Shown here piece after piece: positions 63,840 through 64,000 of a DNA stretch of 64,000 bases; position 1 is the stretch's first letter, and every line of letters starts with the position of its first letter. The notes beneath the pieces were generated by a model. The model did no database searches and was not told the DNA's origin. It saw only the letters and a list, made by a program, of their open reading frames with translations. Location of the stretch: assembly GCA_016208495.1 (NCBI GenBank), contig JACQXX010000052.1, forward strand, positions 1 to 64,000, in the 5' to 3' direction. The DNA is from Acidobacteriota bacterium (lineage in GTDB: Bacteria > Acidobacteriota > Blastocatellia > Chloracidobacteriales > Chloracidobacteriaceae). The position numbers were made by a program, and so were the translations under genes.

Positions 63840-64000
63840 AGAATCCCCCGGCAGATGATGTGTTTTTCCAGATTTTTCTATGGGTCCTGATATTAAGTGG
63901 AACAGTCTGGTTCAGCAAATAAACTCGAATATTTCACTCAAATTTGAGCATCCATTTGCTTGATTCTCTGGAGAGCAGAAAGTACCGCTTCCCGAATTTG
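63840..64000. other. Window edge, no feature seen
   Basis: 161 bp with no gene or repeat that I can support. Any promoter for the DUF1851-like gene would be here; AT-rich runs near 63870-63945 could hold one. Confidence 0.4.

Overview
The window looks like a chromosomal segment of a Gram-negative bacterium with many signalling and conflict-type genes. It has a TonB-dependent receptor, lipoproteins with signal peptides, a REC/Ser-Thr kinase hybrid and six TPR-CHAT proteases. Base composition is near 50% GC by eye. I infer an uncultured-type Acidobacteriota relative (Blastocatellia-like) from this mix. No phylogenetic marker other than the tmRNA is present, so the assignment is weak.

Layout. 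(1) 229-25262 is a block built around an actin-like protein (SrfB-type), a tubulin-like GTPase and a VWA lipoprotein, with several membrane-anchored proteins of unknown function. It carries one intact ISKra4-type insertion sequence (15368-16993, 9-bp target duplication). A TPR-CHAT gene lies at each end (229-3531 on +, 21840-25262 on -), and next to the left one is a zinc-ribbon/beta-helix/FGE-like fusion protein. (2) 25557-29762 is an iron-uptake pair: a PepSY-TM protein and a TonB-dependent siderophore-type receptor. (3) 30395-50094 is a MoxR ATPase - DUF5682 - VWA - SWIM set, the same four families as Escherichia coli yehL-yehM-yehP-yehQ. Three tandem TPR-CHAT genes lie between the DUF5682 and VWA genes, and an ATP-grasp-like gene lies between VWA and SWIM. 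A sixth TPR-CHAT gene (50078-53530, -) converges on the SWIM gene with a 17-bp overlap. (4) 53540-64000 is a looser region: a zinc-ribbon membrane protein, a VOC protein, a DEDDh-type exonuclease, a subtilase, a REC-kinase hybrid, tmRNA (ssrA, predicted tag ANTQEFALAA) and several small proteins, ending with a DUF1851-like immunity protein.

How the genes may work together. In block 1 the actin-like, tubulin-like and VWA proteins plus membrane partners suggest an NTP-driven assembly linked to the envelope. In block 3 the MoxR ATPase probably remodels a target through the VWA protein (known for MoxR/VWA pairs), with DUF5682 and SWIM proteins as partners. The CHAT proteins keep both catalytic residues (His and Cys) but all begin with an export signal or anchor, so they may act outside the cytoplasm. 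Any functional link to the cytosolic MoxR set is inference from gene order only.

Repeats are a striking feature. Many intergenic regions carry 7-bp tandem arrays (TTCAGGG, TTCCGGG, TAGTCAG, GGTTAGT, GACTGAC), two kinds of imperfect palindromes, and a dispersed repeat that supplies the last codons and stop of two genes and sits directly before the start of others. One heptamer array lies inside the DUF5682 coding sequence.
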